Below the pieces are notes generated by a model. It worked only from the letters and a program-made list of their open reading frames with translations, was not told the origin of the DNA and did not search any database. The position numbers and the translations under genes are program-made. From contig PBLQ01000011.1 of the NCBI GenBank assembly GCA_002721815.1, forward strand, positions 1 to 64,000: DNA of 64,000 nucleotides, read 5' to 3'. Of this stretch, positions 45,559 to 53,193 are shown in pieces. The number at the start of each line of letters is the position of its first letter. Within the stretch, counting starts at the first letter, position 1. Source of the DNA: Myxococcales bacterium (GTDB taxonomy: Bacteria; Myxococcota; UBA727; GCA-2721815).

Positions 45559-46044
45559 ATGGGTAAGGGCAAAAAACAAAAAGCACCTCTTCCTGAGGGT
45601 ATTGTACCCATCGCTGATAACCGCCGCGCCCGCCATGATTACGAAATCATCGAAACCTTCGAAGCCGGTATTGTATTGGTAGGCACCGAGGTCAAAAGCC
45701 TTAGAGACAAACAGGTTAATTTCGCCGATAGCTATGCCCTGTTGAAGGATGGGGAAGTTTTTATCCTCGGCCTCAACATCACCAAATTTAAATATGGCAC
45801 CCACGCCAATCATGAGCCCGACCGCACACGCAAATTACTGTTGCACGATAAAGAAATCCGAAAGCTTTTCAGAGCCACCAAGGAAAAAGGGTATACCCTC
45901 GTTCCCTTAAAAATGTATTTCAAAAAAGGGTGGGCCAAAGTGTTATTGGGCGTGGCCAAGGGTCGAACCAAGGTGGATAAGCGTCATGAACTCAAAAAGA
46001 AAGACGCCAATCGGGAAATGGCACGCGCCATGAAAAAACATTAA
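45559..46044 (+). CDS. smpB: SsrA-binding protein SmpB
   Basis: Brings tmRNA to stalled ribosomes. The 161 residues include NRRARHDYEIIETFEAGIVLVGTEVKSLRDKQVNFADSYALLKDGEVFILG and, near the C-terminus, the basic tail KKKDANREMARAMKKH that enters the mRNA channel. Six bases follow panB. No tmRNA gene (ssrA) is seen near. Confidence 0.97.
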   Translation: MGKGKKQKAPLPEGIVPIADNRRARHDYEIIETFEAGIVLVGTEVKSLRDKQVNFADSYALLKDGEVFILGLNITKFKYGTHANHEPDRTRKLLLHDKEIRKLFRATKEKGYTLVPLKMYFKKGWAKVLLGVAKGRTKVDKRHELKKKDANREMARAMKKH

Positions 46045-46054
46045 ATGGTTGAGT

Positions 46055-47122
46055 TTAGCGCCGAGTTTGCCAGACAAAAGGCAAAATCCAGCCACTTCCA
46101 CCGTTCTCAATCCCCAAAGCCGCAGCATCTTCATTGGCGATTTGAATGACATTGGGGTCATTATCAGTGAATCGAAAAGCCGCATAGCCTGAAACAAACC
46201 CCTCGCCCGTGGCTGACTCTTCTCTGGCCACCAGCCCCTCAGCAGATTCGCCGGACACTTCGTGAATGCGCCCCTTATCCACCACTGAAAATTGCACAGA
46301 GCGACTCTCATTCACGGGCCAAATCCCATCGGTTTGAGCTTCGAAGTGAGGGCCACCATCAAAGGGGTCTACCCGGTTCACATAGTGAAAACCGATTTTC
46401 TCCAGCATTTTCTGTACACCCTTGGTGTTTTTACCTACCTGGCCAATTACTTCTTGGGCGCTTTCGGCGAATAGGCTGGCGTGTATGGGACCCGCCGGGA
46501 AAAGCCCTTTAATAAACTCTTTATTATCTTTGGAAATTTTATCGGCCTCTTGATAGGAAAGCCCCGTGAAGCGCCGACCGCAGGCTTCCCACAGCTTCGA
46601 GTGGCCATGATCGGTCAAAGGCGGCAGTAACTCGGCCAGCAGGCGCTCCCTAAAAAATTCCCGATGCATCGCAATAAATAAAAACCTGATATAACTCAGC
46701 TGCTTACCAAGCTTGCCGGGCCGGCCACGGTAATTGGGATCCAAAACCAGTCCGCCGATCTCCGTGGGGCCATCATAAGAAAATCCGATTTGTAAGACTT
46801 TGTGCTTAAACAGTTTGTCGATAGTTTCGGAGTACCGTTCCACTTGGCGAACATCAAAAAAGATATGCGGTGCATCTCTGTGGCCATGCTGGGCAATCAC
46901 CATGCTGGTGCCCACCAACTGCTGGGTCTGGGGATCCTCCATCACAAAAACATACTCTCGATCCCCAGGGGATTCGATTTTACCGGAAAAGGAATCAGCG
47001 GATACTTCAAGCAGATTTTTTAAAATGCCTTCGTCATTGGGTAAATTGACGGTATTAAAGACCGAAGCCAAATGCTTCAAGCCCTTCAAATCATTTGTGG
47101 TGGCTTGCCGAATGAGAAACAT
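46055..47122 (-). CDS. Arginine/ornithine N-succinyltransferase-like acyltransferase (AstA family)
   Basis: Acyl-CoA-dependent N-acyltransferase of the AstA/AruG family, 355 residues. IRQATTNDLKGLKHLASVFNTVNLPND, IGGLVLDPNYRGRPGKLGKQLSYIRFLFIAMHREFF (CoA-binding fold) and GIWPVNESRSVQF are recognisable. AstA works in arginine catabolism to succinylarginine, but none of astB-E is near, so the acceptor may differ. It ends 10 bases from the convergent smpB and starts by the divergent MarR gene. Confidence 0.8.
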   Translation of the reverse strand: MFLIRQATTNDLKGLKHLASVFNTVNLPNDEGILKNLLEVSADSFSGKIESPGDREYVFVMEDPQTQQLVGTSMVIAQHGHRDAPHIFFDVRQVERYSETIDKLFKHKVLQIGFSYDGPTEIGGLVLDPNYRGRPGKLGKQLSYIRFLFIAMHREFFRERLLAELLPPLTDHGHSKLWEACGRRFTGLSYQEADKISKDNKEFIKGLFPAGPIHASLFAESAQEVIGQVGKNTKGVQKMLEKIGFHYVNRVDPFDGGPHFEAQTDGIWPVNESRSVQFSVVDKGRIHEVSGESAEGLVAREESATGEGFVSGYAAFRFTDNDPNVIQIANEDAAALGIENGGSGWILPFVWQTRR

Positions 47123-47200
47123 AAAATCCTCTTTGAAACCCGATGATTGTCCCCCATAAAACTTTTACGTCAAGTGACTTTCGTTCCCAACCTTTTGATA

Positions 47201-47228
47201 TTGACACTCCAGTTTAAAGGGTTAGAAA
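47201..47228 (+). promoter_or_regulatory. Probable promoter of the MarR-family gene
   Basis: TTGACA at 47201-47206 is a perfect -35; a 16-base spacer leads to TAGAAA, which matches TATAAT at four positions. It supports the late start at 47264. Confidence 0.5.
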
Positions 47229-47263
47229 AGCCACCTCAGAACAGTCCGTTTGGGGGACCCATT

Positions 47264-47749
47264 TTGCAACGCAAGCCGCTCACAATCGATCCAGCATGGC
47301 CCGCTTTAGATGGCGAAGCGTTCGTTAGAGCGGAACAAATCCTCGCATTGCTGCAACGCCGATTGATCCAACCGCTGAGCAGTGGCGGTCCCCGCAGTGA
47401 GCCCACCCTGACCCAATACCATGTCCTCTCGTTTTTGGCGACGAGAGGCAATGCAACGGTTTCCGAGCTCACCCACGTGTTGGGTTTTGCGCAAAGCACG
47501 ACTTCCGCGCTGGTCGATCGATTGGCCAAAATGGGTTGGGTGGAAAAGCGTCGTGACAGTCACGATCAGCGCATCACCAGAGTGCTGCCCCTCCCCAAAG
47601 GACTTCGCGTGGTTCAACGTTACCGAAAAAATGCAGAACGCAGCCTCATCCAACTCATGGAAATGGCCGGGCCCACCGCAGTGCGAGACCTCTTTGATGC
47701 ACTGAGTAACGCGTCATTGGCCTGTTCGATCCTCGATAAAGAAGAATAA
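47264..47749 (+). CDS. MarR-family transcription regulator
   Basis: DNA-binding regulator of about 161 residues with a winged helix: TLTQYHVLSFLATRGNATVSELTHVLGFAQSTTSALVDRLAKMGWVEKRRDSHDQRI is the family core, including the recognition helix and DxRxxR-like wing (DSHDQRITRVLPL). Start: TTG at 47264 with GGGGGA seven bases ahead; reading further upstream to 47147 would cross a promoter-like TTGACA and lacks homology. Target and ligand unknown; the divergent AstA-like gene is the obvious candidate. Confidence 0.8.
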   Translation: MQRKPLTIDPAWPALDGEAFVRAEQILALLQRRLIQPLSSGGPRSEPTLTQYHVLSFLATRGNATVSELTHVLGFAQSTTSALVDRLAKMGWVEKRRDSHDQRITRVLPLPKGLRVVQRYRKNAERSLIQLMEMAGPTAVRDLFDALSNASLACSILDKEE

Positions 47750-47751
47750 TT

Positions 47752-48780
47752 TTAGGCGATGCAAATGGCATCCGTGTTCTCCACAAATCCGGCTTCAGTC
47801 ATCAGCTGCCTTACAACGGGTCGTCGCCCCCGCACCCCCACCGCACCAATGGCAAACCCATAAGGATGACCTTTTTTCCAGCTCGCCAATTCGCTTTGCG
47901 CCAAAATGGGGACGCCATGGCGCTGCTTCCCAATCCGAACTGGTGACACATCAAAAAAGGCACTCACCAAAGCACCATGCCCCATCAATAATTTGGCAAT
48001 TCGCCCGCCGTATCGGCCACTGCCCAACACGCAAACGGGCTTTTCATTCAACCGAAATTTCTCGAACAAGCCCCGCGCCTTCACCGTTGCAAATGCGTCG
48101 TGGCTAAAATGAGAGGACTGCGTGCTCAATGAAGCCTCGTGTCGTCGCCAATAATGTCCTATTTGGGACCTTTTCTTGAAGAGATGGCCGGCCACATTCA
48201 AACGGACAAAAAGGTCATAATCTTCAGGGAATGGACCTTCTTGGTACCCACCCACATCGTCCAAAGACTTGTTACGAAAGGTTGCAGCGGGGTTACAGAT
48301 GGTTTGCTCTATCCAAATTTCTAAGTCGTGTTGCTCAGGCGATAGAATCTGATTTTGCCAATCCATGTAAATGGTCATGCCCTCCTGAACCTCTGAGGAA
48401 GGAAAAAGTTCCACTTGGGAACTCACCACACTGACTTCAGGGTGGGACTTGAGCATCTTTAAATCTTCGCCCAAACGCTCTTCGTGCATGCGATCGTCCG
48501 CATCCATTCTTGCCAAATAGGGCGTAGCGCACGCGCGTCGGCTTTGTTCCAAAACCGTTACGAACGATGACTCACGCGGAAAATCGAAGATTTGAATACG
48601 CGGATCTTGAGCGGCGAATCGAGACAGAATCGCTTGGGTCCCATCCAAACTTCCATGATTGGCGACGATGAGTTCCCAGTCCCGAAATGAAGAAGCCCGA
48701 ACGCTTTCCAAGGCCTCCACCAGGTGGTTGGCCCCGTCACGTACGGGCATCAGAACGCTCAGTTGGGGGTGGGAGTTCAC
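47752..48780 (-). CDS. GT2 glycosyltransferase fused to a Rossmann-like domain
   Basis: 342 residues. The N-terminal 235 are a GT-A family 2 glycosyltransferase: LSVLMPVRDGANHLVEALESV, LIVANHGSLDGTQAIL, the DxD-like YLARMDADDRM near 93 and EDYDLFVRLNVAG. The C-terminal 95 look like a nucleotide-binding or PglD-like domain, PVCVLGSGRYGGRIAKLLMGHGALVSAFFD, then GVPILAQSEL. Such fusions are uncommon. It is translated with the Cys-rich lipoprotein upstream (ATGA overlap). Sugar and acceptor unknown. Confidence 0.85.
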   Translation of the reverse strand: MNSHPQLSVLMPVRDGANHLVEALESVRASSFRDWELIVANHGSLDGTQAILSRFAAQDPRIQIFDFPRESSFVTVLEQSRRACATPYLARMDADDRMHEERLGEDLKMLKSHPEVSVVSSQVELFPSSEVQEGMTIYMDWQNQILSPEQHDLEIWIEQTICNPAATFRNKSLDDVGGYQEGPFPEDYDLFVRLNVAGHLFKKRSQIGHYWRRHEASLSTQSSHFSHDAFATVKARGLFEKFRLNEKPVCVLGSGRYGGRIAKLLMGHGALVSAFFDVSPVRIGKQRHGVPILAQSELASWKKGHPYGFAIGAVGVRGRRPVVRQLMTEAGFVENTDAICIA

Positions 48781-49865
48781 TCGGGTACAGATTGGGTACA
48801 GTCATCAAGCGTGGCTTCGCCGCATGGCTTAGAGCAACACCCGTTCGCGGTAACATCTCCGCCGGCGAAACAACAAAAAGAACCCAAAGGACAGGCGCTG
48901 GTTCCGCCATTGGAATCGCGATAGCTGGCACAAACGCAGGCACCTAAATCACCACTGGCTGTCGCGCCGACACACTCGTTCGCAATATTTTGTGGGTTGT
49001 TAAAAGTTCCTCCTTCGGCATAACAATCATCGTTTCCGCTGCAGGCGCAAGCACCACTGACGCACGCATTGTCGCCACAAGAGTTACCGCATATCCCACA
49101 GTTGTCGCTGTCGCTCAGCAAATCAAAGCAACCATCGCCGCAGCAATCGGGCGCGGCACCATTTGGGTTGCACGCCTCGCCGTTGTTGGCGCAGGCACAG
49201 GTGTTCTCGAAAGAACAGTTGTTGGCCACCGAATGCTGGTTGCCCAGTTCATCGATCACCGTTTCAAGACAGTTGTTGTTGTTACCGTCACAGGTACACG
49301 CTCCCGAACCCGTTTCGTCGGATGGCAAACAAAGCGGTCCACCGGTCCATACGTTACAAGCGGAACCCACAGACCCGCAGTTATCTGCGCTTTGGACAAT
49401 ACAACGCCCGCCTTCTTCACTGCTCTCCATGATGCACAGGCCAAAAAGCCCCGAAGCTTCGTCCATGCCACACTGCTCCGGACCACTTTGGGTACAACCG
49501 CAGCTGCCCTCTCGGATGTTATCTACGGTCACCAAATCGCCACCCTTTTGGCAGGCCCCGCCAGCCAAGTCTTCGTCGTTGAGCGCGTAGGTGCTGCAAT
49601 CAATGCCGGGAAAACCACCCAGATCTACTGCACAGCCACAGTAGCGGTCGGCTTCTTCGACGCCCCGGCAGGTGCCTTCACAGCAAAATGCGTCATCGCC
49701 ACAATCTCCATTGCCCAGACATTCCACGCACTGGCCACGGCCCGTTGAGCATTTTTGGGAAGCCGGACATTCGCTGTCTTCGGTACATACCCCAACGTTG
49801 CCCTCACAGGCTGAAAGGATGAAGAGGGTCGTAAGAGTCAGAAAAAGTTGGGAAAATAGGCGCAT
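48777..49865 (-). CDS. Cys-rich secreted lipoprotein
   Basis: 362 residues. Signal peptide MRLFSQLFLTLTTLFILSAC with lipobox LSAC, so lipid-anchored (outer face likely). The mature part has about 50 Cys, mostly as CxxC, CC and CxCx repeats: CTEDSECPASQKCSTGRGQC, CVECLGNGDCGDDAFCCEGTC, DNCGICGNSCGDNACVSGACAC. These dickkopf/EGF-like disulphide-rich units are common in Myxococcota surface proteins; the binding target is unknown. No MYXO-CTERM anchor is present. The gene overlaps the downstream glycosyltransferase by four bases. Confidence 0.85.
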   Translation of the reverse strand: MRLFSQLFLTLTTLFILSACEGNVGVCTEDSECPASQKCSTGRGQCVECLGNGDCGDDAFCCEGTCRGVEEADRYCGCAVDLGGFPGIDCSTYALNDEDLAGGACQKGGDLVTVDNIREGSCGCTQSGPEQCGMDEASGLFGLCIMESSEEGGRCIVQSADNCGSVGSACNVWTGGPLCLPSDETGSGACTCDGNNNNCLETVIDELGNQHSVANNCSFENTCACANNGEACNPNGAAPDCCGDGCFDLLSDSDNCGICGNSCGDNACVSGACACSGNDDCYAEGGTFNNPQNIANECVGATASGDLGACVCASYRDSNGGTSACPLGSFCCFAGGDVTANGCCSKPCGEATLDDCTQSVPE

Positions 49866-50016
49866 GGGGCTTCCTCGCTTTGAATTGGCTGTAATTTCGG
49901 GAGATTGTACATTTTTTCAGGCAAGATGCCAGTTCTAAGACCTTAATTCTGCCCCTTTGGTGGATTATTGAATCCTGGGTGGTCAAATGGCTGACATTTT
50001 GTTAATCCACTTCCAA

Positions 50017-50032
50017 CGGGATATATATCCCG
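50017..50032. repeat. 16-bp perfect palindrome upstream of tatA
   Basis: CGGGATATATATCCCG reads the same on both strands, 21 bases before the tatA start. It shares an ATATATAT core with the palindrome at 545-560, with reversed flanks. May be an operator or a leader hairpin. Confidence 0.5.
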
Positions 50033-50053
50033 AAGCTTTTAAAGGGAGCCATT

Positions 50054-50257
50054 ATGTTTGGTTTGGGTCTTGGTGAGTTAGCTCTGATTTTCGGTATTCT
50101 GCTGCTGCTGTTTGGCGGGCGAAAACTGCCAGAAATTGCCGGTGGAATTGGAGGGGCCATTAAAACCTTCCGAAACTCCCTCAAAGACACGGGCTCAGAA
50201 GAAACCGCCACCAAAACCCTGCCTGGTGAAAAAGCAGAAGACAACGCCCAGACTTAA
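50054..50257 (+). CDS. tatA: Twin-arginine translocase subunit TatA
   Basis: Pore-forming subunit of the Tat exporter of folded proteins. The 67 residues have the standard layout: periplasmic MFGLGLGE, a transmembrane helix (about 7-24, ELALIFGILLLLFGGRKLPEI with the FGxxKLPE hinge), an amphipathic helix (IGGAIKTFRNSLKD) and a charged tail. tatC/tatB are not near. AAAGGGAG precedes the ATG at 50054. Confidence 0.95.
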   Translation: MFGLGLGELALIFGILLLLFGGRKLPEIAGGIGGAIKTFRNSLKDTGSEETATKTLPGEKAEDNAQT

Positions 50258-51834
50258 GCCAAGTTCCAAGTGGAGCCGGCAGGCGTGTCCCGCACTTCAA
50301 CCTTCATTTCTGTGAGTTGCTGGCGTAAGGCGTCGGAGCGATCGAAATCTTTGGCTTGTCGCGCCAAAAAGCGCTCTTGCACCAATGCTTCAATGGCCGC
50401 AGCATCAAGTCCCAACACCCGACAACGCAAATCACGCTGACGTTGCAGGTAGGTGGCAGCATCGGCCTCACCCACACCCAAAATACAAGTCATTTTCTCG
50501 ATGGTGCCTTGCCATTCCGTGAGTAGACGTGCCCGGTCTGCTGCCTTAAGCTTGCGACCAATAATTTCTTTTTCTCGAGCCGACACCAAGGCGTTGGCCA
50601 CTTTGAGCATTTCATAGAATGAGGCCAATGCTCTCGGTGTGGAAAAGTCATCGTCCATGGCCGTTTCAAAATCTATGAGTGGAACGAATTTTTTATCATC
50701 AGTGGAAAATATTGTTTCTAGGTCGTCCCCATCTCTGGGCTCGAATTCTTTGACGTATTCAGCCACCTTTTCAAGGGTCTCATACAAGTACTGCACCCGT
50801 CGCTCGGCTTCTTCCAAATGCCTCGGGCCAAAAGCCAAAGGTGCGCGGTAATGGGTGGTTAATAAAAACCAGCGCAGCGCTTCAGGTGAAAACCTTTCGA
50901 GGACTTCACGAATCGAAAAGAAGTTATCCAAAGACTTGGACATTTTCTGGACACGCACCACATTGCCATCTTCGTCGACGATTTCTTCTACGTGCTCGTC
51001 GCCGCCCTCTTCGGTTGCTTCAACATTCACGAAACCGTTATGCATCCAGTAGTTAACATACTTCTCCCCGCCATGGGCACACTCACTCTGCGCGATTTCA
51101 TTGGTGTGATGAGGAAAAATCAGGTCTTTACCACCACCGTGGATGTCAAAGGTTTTGCCCAAGTGTTTTTTGGACATGACGGAGCATTCGATGTGCCAAC
51201 CGGGTCGGCCTTGCCCAAAGGGACTCCCCCAAGAAATTTCACCCGGTTTTGCCGCTTTCCATAAGGCGAAATCTAACGGATCTTCTTTGCGATCGTCCAC
51301 GTCCACGCGGGCCCCACTGCGCATGTCCTCGAGGTTACGCCCAGACAGGTCGGTATAGGTCGGGAACTTGCGAACGCGGAAATACACATCGTCACCTGCC
51401 CCCTCAACGCCAGTGTCTGCGGGTACACGGTAAGCAAACTCTTTCTCCACCAACACATTCACGAAGTTCGCAATATCATCAATAACCTCTGAAACCCGAG
51501 GTTCTTCGTCGGCCTTCTGTACACCCAATGCGTCCATGTCCTCATGAAACGCATCGACAAACCGACTGGCCAAAGCGATGGGGTCTTCCCCTGTTTCGTT
51601 GGCGCGTCTAATGATTTTATCGTCGACGTCGGTAAAGTTACGAACGAAAGTAAGTTCATAGTTGGCCCGCAACCATCTTTGCACCACGTCGAAAGCCACG
51701 TAACATCGGGCATGACCCACGTGACAATAATCATAGACCGTCACACCGCAGACGTACATGCTTACCTTGCCCGGCTCTATGGGTTGAAAAGGTTCCTTTT
51801 TCTTCGTTAGCGTATTGAAAACTTGTAAACTCAT
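50254..51834 (-). CDS. cysS: Cysteinyl-tRNA synthetase
   Basis: Class I synthetase, 526 residues. MYVCGVTVYDYCHVGHARCYVAFDVV carries zinc Cys and the HIGH motif (CHVGH); FPHHTNEIAQSE gives the other zinc ligands; KMSKSLDNFFSIREVLE is the KMSKS motif, with Asp where Gly is usual. Between HNGFVNV and KMSKS there is an acidic insertion of about 20 residues (EGGDEHVEEIVDEDGNVV) absent from E. coli CysS. Overlaps convergent tatA by four bases and abuts the preceding membrane protein gene. Confidence 0.97.
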   Translation of the reverse strand: MSLQVFNTLTKKKEPFQPIEPGKVSMYVCGVTVYDYCHVGHARCYVAFDVVQRWLRANYELTFVRNFTDVDDKIIRRANETGEDPIALASRFVDAFHEDMDALGVQKADEEPRVSEVIDDIANFVNVLVEKEFAYRVPADTGVEGAGDDVYFRVRKFPTYTDLSGRNLEDMRSGARVDVDDRKEDPLDFALWKAAKPGEISWGSPFGQGRPGWHIECSVMSKKHLGKTFDIHGGGKDLIFPHHTNEIAQSECAHGGEKYVNYWMHNGFVNVEATEEGGDEHVEEIVDEDGNVVRVQKMSKSLDNFFSIREVLERFSPEALRWFLLTTHYRAPLAFGPRHLEEAERRVQYLYETLEKVAEYVKEFEPRDGDDLETIFSTDDKKFVPLIDFETAMDDDFSTPRALASFYEMLKVANALVSAREKEIIGRKLKAADRARLLTEWQGTIEKMTCILGVGEADAATYLQRQRDLRCRVLGLDAAAIEALVQERFLARQAKDFDRSDALRQQLTEMKVEVRDTPAGSTWNLA

Positions 51835-52515
51835 TTATTCCTCGGCAACCATCTCTTCGTGCGATGTATGACGCCTTTGCGCTGTACGCAGCAAAGATAG
51901 AATACTAAACATAATTAAGACCAAACAAAAGGCGACACCAATGGGGTAACGCCACATCTCCCCCGGCCTCTCGTCGACGATTAAAACCTTTGCGTTGGGT
52001 GGAAACTTCATTTTGAGACGTTCCTTGAAGTAATAATAGGCAGGGGCCAACTCTGAGTCGGGGCCAAAGTCTTGCAAACGCCCTTGCACATCTATCTGGG
52101 TGAACATTTGGTAGCGATCCAAAAAGGTATCCTGATCAAACTCCACAAAAATCGAAGCCCCTAATAATCGTCGCACCTGTACCGGGCCCATACGAAGAGA
52201 GCCTGGCCTCAGACCACTCACCGTGGCGGCCTTATTGCTCAAAATACCTTGCAGTCGAACGTAGGCATTGGGTTCCTTGGGCAAACGCTCCATCACCCCC
52301 ACCGCGTCCCCCAAATCAATGGGTTCTTTGTTCGAAAAATGAAATGCCAATTCATCCTGCCAGGGCCAAGCCAGCCAAGCCAGTGCAGCGATCACCATAA
52401 GGGTCACCAGCAGCCGCTGACGTGATATGCCTGTCTTGGGTGCCAACTTTGCCTCATAAGCGCTGATGTGCTCATCGAGTTGCTCATCAGTGAGTTGGGT
52501 CTCAGATGAAGACAT
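51835..52515 (-). CDS. Uncharacterised bitopic membrane protein
   Basis: 226 residues, two hydrophobic helices: about 34-52 (LLVTLMVIAALAWLAWPW) and 188-209 (IGVAFCLVLIMFSILSLL). Between them is an extracytoplasmic domain of about 130 residues with VRLQGILSNKAATVSGLRPGSLRMGPVQVRRLLG, OB-fold-like in pattern. The acidic N-terminus and basic-acidic C-tail face the cytoplasm. It ends one base before cysS begins, so the two are co-transcribed. No family recognised. Confidence 0.75.
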   Translation of the reverse strand: MSSSETQLTDEQLDEHISAYEAKLAPKTGISRQRLLVTLMVIAALAWLAWPWQDELAFHFSNKEPIDLGDAVGVMERLPKEPNAYVRLQGILSNKAATVSGLRPGSLRMGPVQVRRLLGASIFVEFDQDTFLDRYQMFTQIDVQGRLQDFGPDSELAPAYYYFKERLKMKFPPNAKVLIVDERPGEMWRYPIGVAFCLVLIMFSILSLLRTAQRRHTSHEEMVAEE

Positions 52516-52532
52516 GTTGCTTCTCCCAATTT

Positions 52533-52558
52533 AAAAAGATCCGCCAACGCAGATCTTT
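52533..52558 (-). terminator. Intrinsic terminator after carD
   Basis: On the minus strand AAAGATC pairs with GATCTTT around a 10-nt GC-rich loop, followed by more T. It separates carD from the downstream membrane protein and cysS. Confidence 0.8.
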
Positions 52559-52576
52559 AGGGCATTTGAGGTTTAT

Positions 52577-53065
52577 CTAAACCTTAAAAATGGATTTGAA
52601 CTTCTTTTCCACTTCTTCTTCGGTGATGCCTTTGGCAATACTGATTTCGGTGATCAACAAGCCGTGGGCCGTGTCCAGAAGCTTTCTTTCACCAAAAGAG
52701 AGCTCTTTTTCTCCCTTGATCAGGTATAAATCGCGAAGCACCTTGGCCACCTCAATGACCGAGCCGGTTTTGATCTTTTCCATGTATTCGCGATAACGCC
52801 GGTTCCAAGTGGTTGATTCGACGATTTTTTCTCGTTTTTTCAGCACTTTGAAGACTTCATTGGCCTCATTCTCAGTGATGATGGGACGGACGCCCACCAA
52901 ATTGATGTTGGATGTGGGAATCATCACCGTGGTGTCATTCTCTAACACCTTCAAAATATAAAAGTTTTGACGCTGACCGCCGATGTCTTTTTCTTCGATT
53001 CCAACCACTTCAGCCACGCCATGAGCTGGGTAAACGGCCTTATCTCCGACTTTAAAAGTGTGCAT
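52577..53065 (-). CDS. CarD/CdnL-family transcription regulator
   Basis: RNA-polymerase-binding regulator that stabilises the open complex at rRNA and other promoters. The 162 residues have the RNAP-interacting domain at about 1-60 (FKVGDKAVYPAHGVAEVVGIEEKDIGG), then helices with KLLDTAHGLLITEISIAKGITEEEVEKK. The length and single-domain form match CdnL rather than Myxococcus CarD, which has an extra DNA-binding tail. It diverges from the TolC-like gene. Confidence 0.93.
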   Translation of the reverse strand: MHTFKVGDKAVYPAHGVAEVVGIEEKDIGGQRQNFYILKVLENDTTVMIPTSNINLVGVRPIITENEANEVFKVLKKREKIVESTTWNRRYREYMEKIKTGSVIEVAKVLRDLYLIKGEKELSFGERKLLDTAHGLLITEISIAKGITEEEVEKKFKSIFKV

Positions 53066-53193
53066 AACCTACCTTTTCCTACCTATAAGCCTACAAAATC
53101 GCATTTTTACCATAAAAATCCCGTTGATGCGAGACCCATTTGCCGCCATAGTCTCTCCGAAAACAAAAAAGTTCCTCTTTTGAGCCTAATTCC

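Noticed and set aside
45076-45813. 245-codon minus-strand frame opposite panB-smpB
   Set aside because: Crosses two firm plus-strand genes.
48990-49748. 252-codon plus-strand frame opposite the Cys-rich lipoprotein
   Set aside because: Ala/Val/Thr-rich antisense of Cys and Gly codons; the minus frame has a lipobox and disulphide repeats.
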